64,000 nt of DNA from Saprospiraceae bacterium (lineage in GTDB: Bacteria; Bacteroidota; Bacteroidia; Chitinophagales; Saprospiraceae), in contig JADKBV010000011.1 in NCBI GenBank assembly GCA_016714895.1, forward strand, positions 1,054,001 to 1,118,000. The letters are read 5' to 3'. The position numbers were made by a program, and so were the translations under genes. Below, piece after piece: positions 55,064 to 63,118 of the stretch (position 1 is its first letter; every line of letters starts with the position of its first letter). The notes under the pieces were generated by a model. The model had not been told where the DNA came from, did not search any database, and worked only from the letters and a program-made list of their open reading frames with translations.

Positions 55064-55920
55064 TTATTCCACCTTCACCAAAAAAGTTTTTACTTCAGAA
55101 ACATTCCGTACACCGTCGAAGGCTACTAAAGAATACTCGTAATTGCCACTGACCAGGGTTGCGGGTACAGTATAAATAAGGTCGAAAGTGGTGGACAATC
55201 CGTCAGTAAGATTAAAAACTTTGTACGTATTAGTTGAAAAAACATTGCCTGAAGATTTGTTCAGATAACTTAAAAAACCATCCCGTTGCCACCAGAACCA
55301 AGATTTTTATTATCAGTTACCGTACCGGAGAAAGAAATATTATCCCCTTTTTTTACAGAAAATGCCGATGTTGAAGGAAAATTAATGTTTATAACCGGAT
55401 TAATGGTATCTTCCGGATGATTGACTTTTAAAGAATAAATGACTGAAGTTGATGCGTCATTGCCCGATTCATCAATGAGCTGAACAATAAAATGATATAC
55501 ACCGGCAGTTACATTTTCAGGTACTTTCAAAGAGATATTTTCCTCCACTTTTTTTCCCGATAAATCTTTTACAATCAGCAAAGACCAATCTTCCGTGTCA
55601 CCATTAGCAATAGGTAACGATATACCGGGAGTCGCACCACTGCCGTGACCGTGACAATCAAAATTATTGTGGATGTCAATTTTATACTGAGATAGCGCTT
55701 CGTTGTCTGAAAAAAGGGCATCAAAGGTTATTTGTTCTCCTCCTTTTACAGTTATGACATTTTCATCTGTAAAGCCGCAAATCACCTCTGATTTTGGAGA
55801 AATGTTAAAATTTTGTATAGTGATTGCCGGTTTGATAAGATCTGCTTCACCACCGCATGAAGCCAATAACATCCATGCGGAAATAATTAATACAACGGAT
55901 AGAAGATTTCTGAAATTCAT
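55064..55920 (-). CDS. DUF4625 lipoprotein, single frameshift near the C-terminus
   Basis: A lipoprotein signal (LLASCGG, Cys22) is followed by repeated Ig-like segments (SGTVTDNKNLGSGG, NGDTEDWSLLIVKDL). The first frame stops at 55270. Adding one base to the A6 run at 55272-55277 (T6 in coding) continues through NKSSGNVFSTNTYKV to a TAA at 55064, 285 aa in total. A possible metal-ligand cluster, NNFDCHGHGSG, sits near residue 87. DUF4625 proteins are often next to TonB receptors in Bacteroidota; this one is divergent from one and shares its operator. Confidence 0.83.
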
Positions 55921-55955
55921 TTTTTATGATTCGATAAAGATATAAACCTTTGTTT

Positions 55956-55972
55956 TTGCAATATTGTTGCAT
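55956..55972. promoter_or_regulatory. Palindromic operator between the DUF4625 and TonB-receptor genes
   Basis: TTGCAATATTGTTGCAT has half-sites TGCAAYA / TRTTGCA. It lies between the divergent starts, between the -33 region (TTTG at 55955-55958) and the -7 box of the TonB-receptor gene, so binding would block initiation. It is close kin to the sites at 58935 and 62855. Confidence 0.75.
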
Positions 55973-55980
55973 TTATGTCG

Positions 55981-55988
55981 TACTTTTG
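55981..55988 (+). promoter_or_regulatory. -7 box of the TonB-receptor gene (possible leaderless mRNA)
   Basis: TACTTTTG fits TAnnTTTG and ends 4 bp before the ATG at 55993. This placement also argues that the earlier in-frame ATG at 55975 is not used. Confidence 0.55.
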
Positions 55989-55992
55989 CCCT

Positions 55993-58362
55993 ATGTTTTC
56001 AAAAATTGTTTGTTCAATTATTCTGTTTTTTATTTTTGCTTCCGGACTGTCGGGTCAAATAAGTGGTCGAATTACAGATACTTCCGGAGATCCGCTGGCT
56101 GGTGCCCTTTTATTTGATGAAGAACATCACACCGGCGTCTCAACAGATGCGGAGGGATATTTTACCATGAGTTTTCCGCACGAACATGACATCACTTTAT
56201 TAATCACATATCTGGGTTATCAAAACGATACGATCATAGTTCCTTATTCCATCCATCCCGTTCGATTGGGTACGTTAACTTTGGAATCAGCCAGATCCAT
56301 TCTTCCTGAGATTCACATTCTGGATGAAAACTCGAAACACCAAACCTCTCTGAATGCTCAGAATATTCAGCAATCTTTTTTTGAAAAAAACAATAAAGGT
56401 ACTTTTGCCACAGCACTCGAAAAACTTCCGGGAATCAGTGCCATCAATGTCGGTGTGGGCATTGCAAAACCTGTTATCAGAGGTTTGTCTTCCAACAGGA
56501 TCATCGTCAATTCTTATGGTATAAAACAGGAATCCCAACAATGGGGGACGGATCACGGCCTTGAGATCGATCCATACGATGTCGATAGGGTGGAAATCAT
56601 CAAAGGACCTTCCACCATTCAATACGGATCAGACGGTTTGGGAGGTGTCATCAATATTAAATCCGGTCTCATTCCTGAAAAAAACACTTTTAACGGAAGT
56701 GTAGCCACTCATTATAAAACCAATAATGACCATATCAGTACAACAGGAAAACTGAGTGTCAACAAAAATAACTTTTTTATCAGTTCCAGATTTTCTTATC
56801 AGAATTTCGGAGATTATACCATTCCTGCAGATCGGTTTGTCTACAATGGTTTTGTACTACCTATTCTCAATAACCAACTAAAAAACACCGCCGGCAGAGA
56901 AAATACGTTGACACTTTCCGGCGGCTATAAAGGAAAACATACCATCACCCGCATTACCTGGTCTCAATATCAGCTTAAAGCCGGGATTTTTGCCGGAGCA
57001 ACAGGTATTCCGAGAAGTTATTCATTACAAGACGATGGCGACCGAAGAAATATCGGAATTCCGAAACAGGAAGTGACTCACCAAAGGCTAAGTATCAATC
57101 AAAGTTTTGAAACGGACCATGGACATATCATAATCAATCTTGGTTTTCAGGATAATCTTCGGAAAGAATTTTCCCGTCCGGAATTTCACAATATCCCTGT
57201 GTCGTTGCTCAATGTCAATAATGAACTGGCGCTCCAATTGCATCTCCGGACATATACCCTAAATACCCATTATGAAAAAGAATGGAAAAATGCTAAAATG
57301 AATGTCGGTTTGGATGTACAACAACAGACCAATCTCAGAAGTGGATTTGAATATTTGTTGCCGGATTTCAATACTTTCAGAAGCGGGTTTTTTATCCTTT
57401 CGGAAAAAAATCTGAATCAGGGACTGACAATACATGGCGGATTGAGACTCGATTACGGACATAATGACAATGATTATTTCAGGCAATACATTTGGGATAG
57501 CAATGAAAATATCATAGATTCATTGGTGACACAATCCGAAGTTTCGCCTTTTTACAACTGGTCGGCAGCATTGGGACTGCATAAAAATTTCGGTACCGAC
57601 TCCTACCTTAAATGGAATATGGCCAGAAGTTTCAGAATACCACATCCTGTGGAAACATCTTCGAATGGTATACATCACGGGACCTTCAGGCACGAACAAG
57701 GCACACCTGGTCTGCAACCGGAAATAGGGTATCAAACCGACATTTCTTTCAGTAAAAAAGCTAAAAATTGGTCATTTGATATCAGTGCTTTTTTTAATTA
57801 TTTCAGCAATTATATTTATCTCGGACCAACATTTCCGGCGAGGTTCAGCAATCTGCCCGAAGCGGGTCAAATATTCAGATATCGCCAGGATGATGCCATT
57901 TATATCGGTTTTGAAGCCGAATGGTCATTCAAACCATTTAAAAACTGGTATCTTACACAAAATATGGATTTTGTACAAAGTGTCAATCCGGTGACTAATA
58001 CCTCCTTGCCGTTTACACCGCAACCCAATCTAAATACTGCGTTTTTTCTTGAATTCAGGAATATTTGGTCATGGTTGGAAGAATTGGAATGGAATCTCGA
58101 ACATCGTTTTTTTATGGCATCCGAAGGTCAATGGAGAACTGACAGATCTGAAAAGGCAACACCACAAACCCATCTTTGGAATATGGGTTTGAGAATGGGG
58201 ATTAAAGGCGGCAAAACACCTGTTACCCTTGATTTTCAGGTTAATAATCTGTTTAATACCGTATATCTGAATCACTTGAGCAGGTATCGGTTACTTGATA
58301 TCCCGGAGCAGGGATTTAATTTTATCGCCGGAGTTAAAATCGGATTTCAGGGAAGACTATAA
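55993..58362 (+). CDS. TonB-dependent outer-membrane receptor with CarboxypepD_reg-like N-domain
   Basis: The protein has 789 aa from the ATG at 55993. A signal peptide (to about GLSGQ) is followed by a carboxypeptidase-regulatory-like domain (GRITDTSGDPLAGALLFDEEHHTG), then a plug (LEKLPGISAINVGVGIAKPVIRGLSSNRI) and a 22-stranded-type barrel ending in aromatic strands. It imports a ligand across the outer membrane with TonB energy. The ligand is not known from sequence; the shared palindrome and the His-rich lipoproteins on both sides suggest zinc or another metal. The last residues (GVKIGFQGRL) are normal for the family. Confidence 0.9.
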   Translation: MFSKIVCSIILFFIFASGLSGQISGRITDTSGDPLAGALLFDEEHHTGVSTDAEGYFTMSFPHEHDITLLITYLGYQNDTIIVPYSIHPVRLGTLTLESARSILPEIHILDENSKHQTSLNAQNIQQSFFEKNNKGTFATALEKLPGISAINVGVGIAKPVIRGLSSNRIIVNSYGIKQESQQWGTDHGLEIDPYDVDRVEIIKGPSTIQYGSDGLGGVINIKSGLIPEKNTFNGSVATHYKTNNDHISTTGKLSVNKNNFFISSRFSYQNFGDYTIPADRFVYNGFVLPILNNQLKNTAGRENTLTLSGGYKGKHTITRITWSQYQLKAGIFAGATGIPRSYSLQDDGDRRNIGIPKQEVTHQRLSINQSFETDHGHIIINLGFQDNLRKEFSRPEFHNIPVSLLNVNNELALQLHLRTYTLNTHYEKEWKNAKMNVGLDVQQQTNLRSGFEYLLPDFNTFRSGFFILSEKNLNQGLTIHGGLRLDYGHNDNDYFRQYIWDSNENIIDSLVTQSEVSPFYNWSAALGLHKNFGTDSYLKWNMARSFRIPHPVETSSNGIHHGTFRHEQGTPGLQPEIGYQTDISFSKKAKNWSFDISAFFNYFSNYIYLGPTFPARFSNLPEAGQIFRYRQDDAIYIGFEAEWSFKPFKNWYLTQNMDFVQSVNPVTNTSLPFTPQPNLNTAFFLEFRNIWSWLEELEWNLEHRFFMASEGQWRTDRSEKATPQTHLWNMGLRMGIKGGKTPVTLDFQVNNLFNTVYLNHLSRYRLLDIPEQGFNFIAGVKIGFQGRL

Positions 58363-58365
58363 AAA

Positions 58366-58400
58366 AAGTGCCTGACAAACTTTACATCTGCCAGGCACTC
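58366..58400. terminator. Terminator between the TonB-receptor and small-lipoprotein genes
   Basis: AGTGCCTG (58367-58374) pairs with CAGGCACT (58392-58399) across a 17-nt loop, with an A-run on the left and T's on the right. It can serve both convergent genes. Confidence 0.75.
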
Positions 58401-58418
58401 ATCTTTTCAGATAGAATC

Positions 58419-58826
58419 TTAAATACTGAATTCTGCTTCTGCTTTTTTTACTTTTTTACAATCATGGTCTTCACAGGATTCAACTTCTAAATGAAAAGTT
58501 GTTCCTGTAGGAAAAGATGACAAATCTACCGTCTCTTTAAATTCATAGGTTTTGTCATGGGTATGTTTATCAAAATCGATGATGTTGTTTGAAGAATTTC
58601 CATCGGGATGAAGTTTGATTTCCAATTCATGCATTTCAACTGATGCGGAAAACTTTACATAAACTTCGACAGATCTGGCGTTTGCTGCTTTACTTCCATC
58701 AGTTGGAGATACGATTTCAATGGATACAACATTGTTATCATCATCGTCGTGGTCCTCACATGAAAAAAATGAAACCAAACCGATTCCCATTACAAACAAA
58801 AAGCTTAATTTTTTTAGTGACATCAT
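58419..58826 (-). CDS. Small His/Asp/Cys-rich lipoprotein, DUF4625-like
   Basis: The 135-aa lipoprotein (SFFSC, Cys23) begins its mature part with CEDHDDDDNN and carries DKHTHDKTYEF and SCEDHDCKKV. These are dense potential metal ligands. The middle is an Ig-like segment (EVYVKFSASVEMHELEIKL) similar to DUF4625. It is convergent with the TonB-receptor gene and expressed from a promoter overlapping the palindrome at 58935. Metal capture at the outer membrane is a reasonable inference, not shown. Confidence 0.72.
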   Translation of the reverse strand: MMSLKKLSFLFVMGIGLVSFFSCEDHDDDDNNVVSIEIVSPTDGSKAANARSVEVYVKFSASVEMHELEIKLHPDGNSSNNIIDFDKHTHDKTYEFKETVDLSSFPTGTTFHLEVESCEDHDCKKVKKAEAEFSI

Positions 58827-58921
58827 GGTATAACATTAAAATATGAATAAATAGTGATCTAATGAAGATGTTTTGAACCTGAATATCCCTGACCCGGTCT
58901 TCAAACTATCTTTTTATGACA

Positions 58922-58929
58922 CAAATGTA
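58922..58929 (-). promoter_or_regulatory. -7 box of the small-lipoprotein gene
   Basis: On the minus strand TACATTTG fits TAnnTTTG. The palindrome begins 6 bp upstream of it, so a bound repressor would cover the -33 region. Confidence 0.5.
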
Positions 58930-58934
58930 TGATT

Positions 58935-58955
58935 ATTTGCAACAATGTTGCAAAT
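58935..58955. promoter_or_regulatory. Perfect palindromic operator, copy A
   Basis: ATTTGCAACA and its exact reverse complement TGTTGCAAAT flank one central A at 58945. A 10-bp perfect inverted repeat with a 1-nt centre is the architecture of Fur/Zur-type operators. I cannot name the regulator. Confidence 0.8.
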
Positions 58956-59197
58956 AAATGTGAATGTTTTTTTAGTTTTTTATATTTTAGTCAAAAAAAC
59001 AGAGTTTACCAGCAATATTCAGGGTAATAAGGCAAAGTATTTATTGGTAGGTTACAGTGATAATTTTAGTTTTGTATTGTGACCGTCAACGGTATTGGCG
59101 TATCACGTTTTGTTTCCAGATACCGGATACATTTAATTCAAAAAGGGAACAATAAGATGTAAATAGTTATATCTTGTAATGTAATATGATATATTAT

Positions 59198-59384
59198 GAT
59201 CCTGTTTAGCAAAAAAAATTCTTGTTGGGTTCTGTCACGATTTTTGTTGAATAGAATAAGTATCCGCCAAATATTTTATCTTTTACGGATTTAAATACTG
59301 AATACGTTAAATAAATCATAAAATCAAAACATTCATCAGACTCAAAGGTTTGTTTAACATTATTCATTTAAAAATTAAACAAAA
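59198..59384. other. Leader region of the fasciclin gene
   Basis: About 190 bp of A/T-rich DNA. TATCTTTT near 59267 resembles a -7 box weakly. I see no hairpin or other feature. Confidence 0.35.
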
Positions 59385-59906
59385 ATGAAATCATTAATGA
59401 TTGTATTCTTGGTAACTGTGGCTTCTACATTTGCTATTGGTCAAAGTAAAGACATCGTAGACATTGCTGTTGGTTCGGCAGATCACACTACTTTAGTTGC
59501 GGCAGTAAAGGCTGCAGATTTAGTAACAACTTTAAAAAGTAAAGGACCGTTCACTGTATTTGCTCCTACAAATGCGGCCTTTGCAAAATTGCCTGCCGGT
59601 ACCGTGGAAACTTTATTGAAGCCTGAAAACAAATCAACTTTAAGCGGTATTTTGACTTACCATGTTGTAAGTGGTAATTTAGACGCTGCCTCAGTTTTAG
59701 CAGCTATCAAAGCAGGTAAAGGTAAGGCGGTACTGACGACTGTTCAGGGTGGTAAATTGACGGGAACTTTGGACAATGGTAAGGTAAAACTGACCGATGA
59801 AAAAGGAAATTCTGTTTTTGTAACTGCTACAGATTTGAAAGGTTCAAACGGAGTTATTCACGTTATAGATGGTGTCGTGATGCCAAAATTGAGTATTCCG
59901 GAGTAA
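59385..59906 (+). CDS. Fasciclin (FAS1) domain secreted protein, 3' end altered by an IS
   Basis: The 173-aa protein has a signal peptide (to IGQS) and one FAS1 domain: DIAVGSADHTTLVAAVKAADLVTTL in parts, GPFTVFAPTNAAFAKLPAGTV, ILTYHVVSG and GVIHVIDGVVMPK. FAS1 domains mediate adhesion or ligand binding. The IS21-family insertion begins at 59890, inside the stop codon region. Without it the gene would read CCA AAA TAA and end in VVMPK, the usual ending. With it, five foreign codons (LSIPE) precede a stop supplied by the IS repeat. The protein is probably still functional. Confidence 0.9.
   Translation: MKSLMIVFLVTVASTFAIGQSKDIVDIAVGSADHTTLVAAVKAADLVTTLKSKGPFTVFAPTNAAFAKLPAGTVETLLKPENKSTLSGILTYHVVSGNLDAASVLAAIKAGKGKAVLTTVQGGKLTGTLDNGKVKLTDEKGNSVFVTATDLKGSNGVIHVIDGVVMPKLSIPE
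59883..59889. repeat. Target-site duplication, left copy
   Basis: CCAAAAT, identical to 62526-62532 across the IS. Confidence 0.8.
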
Positions 59907-60014
59907 AGTGAACCACTAATTCCGGAGTAAAGTGAACCACTAATTCCGGAGCAAAGTGAACCACTAATTCCGGAGCAAAGTGAACCACTAATTCCGGAGC
60001 AAAGTGAACCACTT
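59895..60014. repeat. Left-end array of five 24-bp units
   Basis: Five nearly perfect copies of ATTCCGGAG(T/C)AAAGTGAACC-ACTA. The first two have T and the next three have C at the variable base. IS21-family ends carry several transposase-binding repeats; five is more than the usual two or three. Confidence 0.9.
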
Positions 60015-60057
60015 AACGAGTATGATTTGACAGCTATATTGTGCATAAAAACCCAAT

Positions 60058-61603
60058 ATGGCAAATCAAATTATATCGATGACAAAATTGAAAAAGTTTC
60101 TGAAGTTAAGCCTTGAAGGTAAGTCCCAAAGGCAGATACGTGAGTTGACAGGGATGTCACGAAACACGATTATAAAATACAGGGAAGTTATACATAAACA
60201 TCCGCTGTCAGAAAGAGAGCTTTTGAAGTTGAGTGACAAGGAACTGTATTCTATCGTTTACCCAGCCTCGGAGGATAAACCGGAACATGAAATGTTGTAT
60301 AGCTTGTTTCCTCAGATGGATGTACAATTAAGCCGTGTAGGTGTAACCAAGTTAATGCTTTGGGAACAGTACAAGGAGAACTACCCGGACGGAGTACAAT
60401 ACTCTCAGTTTTGCGAGCATTACAGGCGGTATGAGAAAAGCCAGCAAATAACCTGCGTGTTAGAACACAAAGCAGGTGATAAGATGATGGTTGATTATGC
60501 CGGCAAGAAACTGCACCTGACAGACCCACAAAGCAGAGAGATAAGGCCTGTAGAGTTTTTTGTGGCAATATTACCTTGTTCTCAATACACCTATGCAGAG
60601 GCAAGTTTCACTCAGCAAACACCAGACTTTTGCATTGCCTTAGCAATGCTTTACAATGGTTCGGGGGAGTTCCGCAGGCCATAGTGACGGATAACCTGAA
60701 ACCCTCCGTGAACAGGTCAAGCAAGTATGACCCTGAGATCAATCATTCCATGGCTGATTTTGCCACTCACTATGACACGGCCGTGCTACCCACACGTGCA
60801 CGAAACCAAAAGACAAGGCACTGGTTGAATCGGCGGTAAATATCCTGTATACACGTGTATATGCTCCGTTGCATGACAAAGTATTTTATAATCTGGCGGA
60901 ATTAAACAAGACTATTCGGGAATTGGTTAGCAAACATAATCAACAAAACTTCCAGGGAAAATCAACAAGCCGCCAACAACAGTTCGAAAGTATGGAAAGG
61001 GACACGCTCAAACCTTTACCCCTGTCTTGTTTTGAATTAAAAAAATATTGCCTGGCCAAAGTACACCCTAACTGTCACGTGATGCTTGGAGAGGACAAAC
61101 ATCATTACTCTGTACCTTACCAATATACAGGCAAGAAAGTAGAGATAGGTTACACGAGTCAATCTGTAGAAATTTATTACAAGTACGAGAGGATAGCCGT
61201 CCACCAGCGCACCCGGGTACAGTTCCGGTATACTACCAACGAATCTCACCTGCATCCCCGGCACAGGTATTATCATAATTGGAGCGAGGAACATTTTATG
61301 AATCAAGGCATGAAAATAGGCCCTAACACCCCTCAGGCTTATAGAACAAATTTTTCTCCAATGTAAACATCCTGAACAAGGGTTTAAAACATGTCAGGGG
61401 TCATACAATTGGCTCTCAAGAATGGCAATGAGAAAATAGAAGAAGCGGCATCTATATGCCTGGAATATGATTTTATATCATATCGCAAGTTGGACAAGAT
61501 ACTGTCCCTGCGTAGCGACGATCTGTTCTCTTGTAGTGATAAAGAACCCTTACAAGTTGACATCGAGCATGAAAATGTTCGTGGTCATTCCTATTATCAA
61601 TAA
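60058..61603 (+). pseudogene. istA: Transposase istA, frame-disrupted
   Basis: Expected about 515 aa. The N-terminus has a helix-turn-helix (SLEGKSQRQIRELTGMSRNT), then the DDE core: D in MMVDYAGKKL and D in IVTDNLKPSV, with E in the reconstructed ALVESAV just after a break. The frame changes at T4 60628-60631 (one T short), A3 60803-60805 (one A short), near 61342 (net +1 or -2), and G4 61397-61400 (one G short). Restored, it reads through to HENVRGHSYYQ at 61603. As given, istA cannot make a full transposase. Confidence 0.85.
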
Positions 61604-61618
61604 TCAAAATACGTATAT

Positions 61619-62359
61619 ATGACACACTTGAACACTCTTGACCTGATGAGGTCTCTGCGGCTCACCGGTATGGCAGACCGCTATCATTCTATAATGGAAA
61701 TGCCTGTTCACCAACAGCCTGAAGCAGGTATTATCCTGGCTCAATTGGTGGAGGCTGAATTTTTGTATCGAAATAACCGCCGCATGCTAAGTGCTATAAA
61801 AAACGCAAAGTTCCGGTATCAGGCATCACTGAATGACGTCGTGTGTTCTGATCAGAGAAACCTCTCCCGGGATACACTTGCTACAATGGCAGACTGCTCC
61901 TTCATTGAAAGAGGAGAAAATATAATCATCACAGGAGCCACAGGTTGCGGTAAAAGTTACCTTGCATCCGCCATCGGTTATCAGGCTTGTATGAAAGGCA
62001 AGAAGGTAGCTTATTTTTCTCTACCCAAGTTGTTGGGAAAATTAAAATCCGACAGGCTGGATGGTAGCTTCCGCAAGGAAATGGACAGGATCGAAAATAA
62101 AAACCTGCTCATCCTGGACGATTGGGGATTAACCCCGTTGGATACAGCGGCACGACTTGCTTTGTTACAAATTATAGAGGACAGGCACAACCGCCACTCG
62201 ACTATAATAACCTCACAACTCCCTGTGTCCGCTTGGCATCAATACATAAACGAAGATACCATAGCAGATGCAATACTGGACAGAATCATCCACCAGGCTC
62301 ATAGAATTGAATTAACAGGGGAGTCCATGAGAAAATTACAAAAAAATAAAGTGGTTTAA
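61619..62359 (+). CDS. istB: IstB helper ATPase of the IS21-family element
   Basis: The 246-aa AAA+ protein has Walker A GATGCGKSYLASAIG, Walker B NLLILDDWGLTPLD and the sensor SQLPVSAWHQYI, ending in DRIIHQAHRIELTGES. It helps IstA choose target sites. The frame is intact, in contrast to istA, 15 bp after its end. Confidence 0.95.
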   Translation: MTHLNTLDLMRSLRLTGMADRYHSIMEMPVHQQPEAGIILAQLVEAEFLYRNNRRMLSAIKNAKFRYQASLNDVVCSDQRNLSRDTLATMADCSFIERGENIIITGATGCGKSYLASAIGYQACMKGKKVAYFSLPKLLGKLKSDRLDGSFRKEMDRIENKNLLILDDWGLTPLDTAARLALLQIIEDRHNRHSTIITSQLPVSAWHQYINEDTIADAILDRIIHQAHRIELTGESMRKLQKNKVV

Positions 62360-62450
62360 TAAAACTACTTGATTACTTTTGTATCTCAAAACCCTGATAA
62401 AGGTCAGGTAGAAAAAATTTAAATTTTTAACCCGTCAGATCATCCTCAAA

Positions 62451-62521
62451 GGTGGTTCACTTTGCTCCGGAATAGGTGGCTCAGTTTGGACCGGAATCGA
62501 TGGTTCAGTTTGACCGGAATA
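62451..62521. repeat. Right-end array of three 23-24-bp units (inverted to the left array)
   Basis: Units at 62451-62474, 62475-62498 and 62499-62521 read GGTGG(T/C)TCA(C/G)TTTG-CCGGAAT, the reverse complement of the left-end unit with more variation. Confidence 0.85.
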
Positions 62522-62525
62522 TGCA

Positions 62526-62532
62526 CCAAAAT
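62526..62532. repeat. Target-site duplication, right copy
   Basis: CCAAAAT, followed by AATTGATT. Joining it to the left flank restores the fasciclin stop (CCA AAA TAA). Confidence 0.8.
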
Positions 62533-62562
62533 AATTGATTTAATCAGTTTAATAAGCAAAGG

Positions 62563-62594
62563 AGACATTTTGATTTATTCAGAATGTCTTTTTT
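62563..62594 (+). terminator. Displaced terminator of the fasciclin gene
   Basis: AGACATT (62563-62569) pairs with AATGTCT (62583-62589), followed by a T-run. It lies where the fasciclin gene's terminator would be if the IS were removed, about 40 bp after the restored stop. Confidence 0.65.
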
Positions 62595-62720
62595 GTTTTT
62601 ATTAGAAACCATAAAATGATGTACGAATCAATTCACATTTTCAGTCGGTTTTTTTACTAAATTAAACTAATGTAAAGACACTATTTGGGAAACTTTGAAA
62701 GCGTTTTGTAAACAAATTTT

Positions 62721-62747
62721 TTAGCTCAATTTTTTAAGTGACATCAT
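62721..62747 (-). pseudogene. Eight-codon remnant of a small-lipoprotein gene
   Basis: Reads MMSLKKLS and a stop, identical at the protein level to the first eight residues of the gene at 58419-58826. It belongs to copy B of the duplicated segment and shows that the duplication once carried at least the start of that gene. Confidence 0.75.
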
Positions 62748-63118
62748 GGTATAACATATAATTATGGATTTATATTGATCTGATAAAGATGTTTTGAAAC
62801 TGAATATCCATGACCAGGTCTTCAAACCATCCTTTATGGAACAAACGCATGATTATTTACAACAATGTTGCAAATAAATGAGAATATTTTTTTAGTCTTT
62901 TTATATTTTTGTTAAAAAAGCAAAGCCCAAACTCAATATTTCATAGTGATCAGGCACAGTATATATTGATATGCTATGTAATAATTGTAGTTTTGTAAAC
63001 TGCCTGTCAACGATATTAAAGTATCAACCTTAGTTTTACCAATACCGGAAATATCTTTTTAAATCAGGAACAAAACCACATATTTGGTTGTATCATGTAA
63101 TGTAATAACGATATATGC
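62726..63118. repeat. Duplicated regulatory segment, copy B
   Basis: Similar to copy A (58804-59197) over about 390 bp in the same orientation, with scattered substitutions and short indels. It ends at the start of the 207-aa gene. Confidence 0.8.
62855..62875. promoter_or_regulatory. Palindromic operator, copy B
   Basis: ATTTACAACA-A-TGTTGCAAAT; one mismatch (G to A in the left arm) from the perfect copy A. The minus-strand -7 box beside it has decayed to TGCGTTTG, in line with loss of the lipoprotein gene. Confidence 0.7.

Larger units (their letters stand above)
58804..59197. repeat. Duplicated regulatory segment, copy A
   Basis: About 390 bp with clear similarity along its length to copy B at 62726-63118. 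It spans the first codons of the small-lipoprotein gene, its promoter, the palindrome and the divergent upstream sequence, ending near GTAATGTAATATGATATA. Confidence 0.8.
59890..62525 (+). mobile_element. IS21-family insertion sequence
   Basis: A 2636-bp element with ends TGAGTATTCCGG and (reverse-complemented right end) TGCATATTCCGG: TG...CA termini and imperfect inverted repeats, as in IS21. It carries istA (frame-disrupted) and istB, and both ends have arrays of a 24-bp unit. It is flanked by 7-bp direct repeats CCAAAAT. Size and gene order (istA then istB) suit the family. It inserted at the 3' end of the fasciclin gene. Confidence 0.9.

Noticed and set aside
59895..60014. The 24-bp repeats as a CRISPR array
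   Set aside because: The units abut with no unique spacers and occur inverted at the other end of the IS; they are transposon ends.
59858..60064. Minus-strand open frame with SGSLCSGI repeats
   Set aside because: It is only the reverse reading of the IS end-repeat array.
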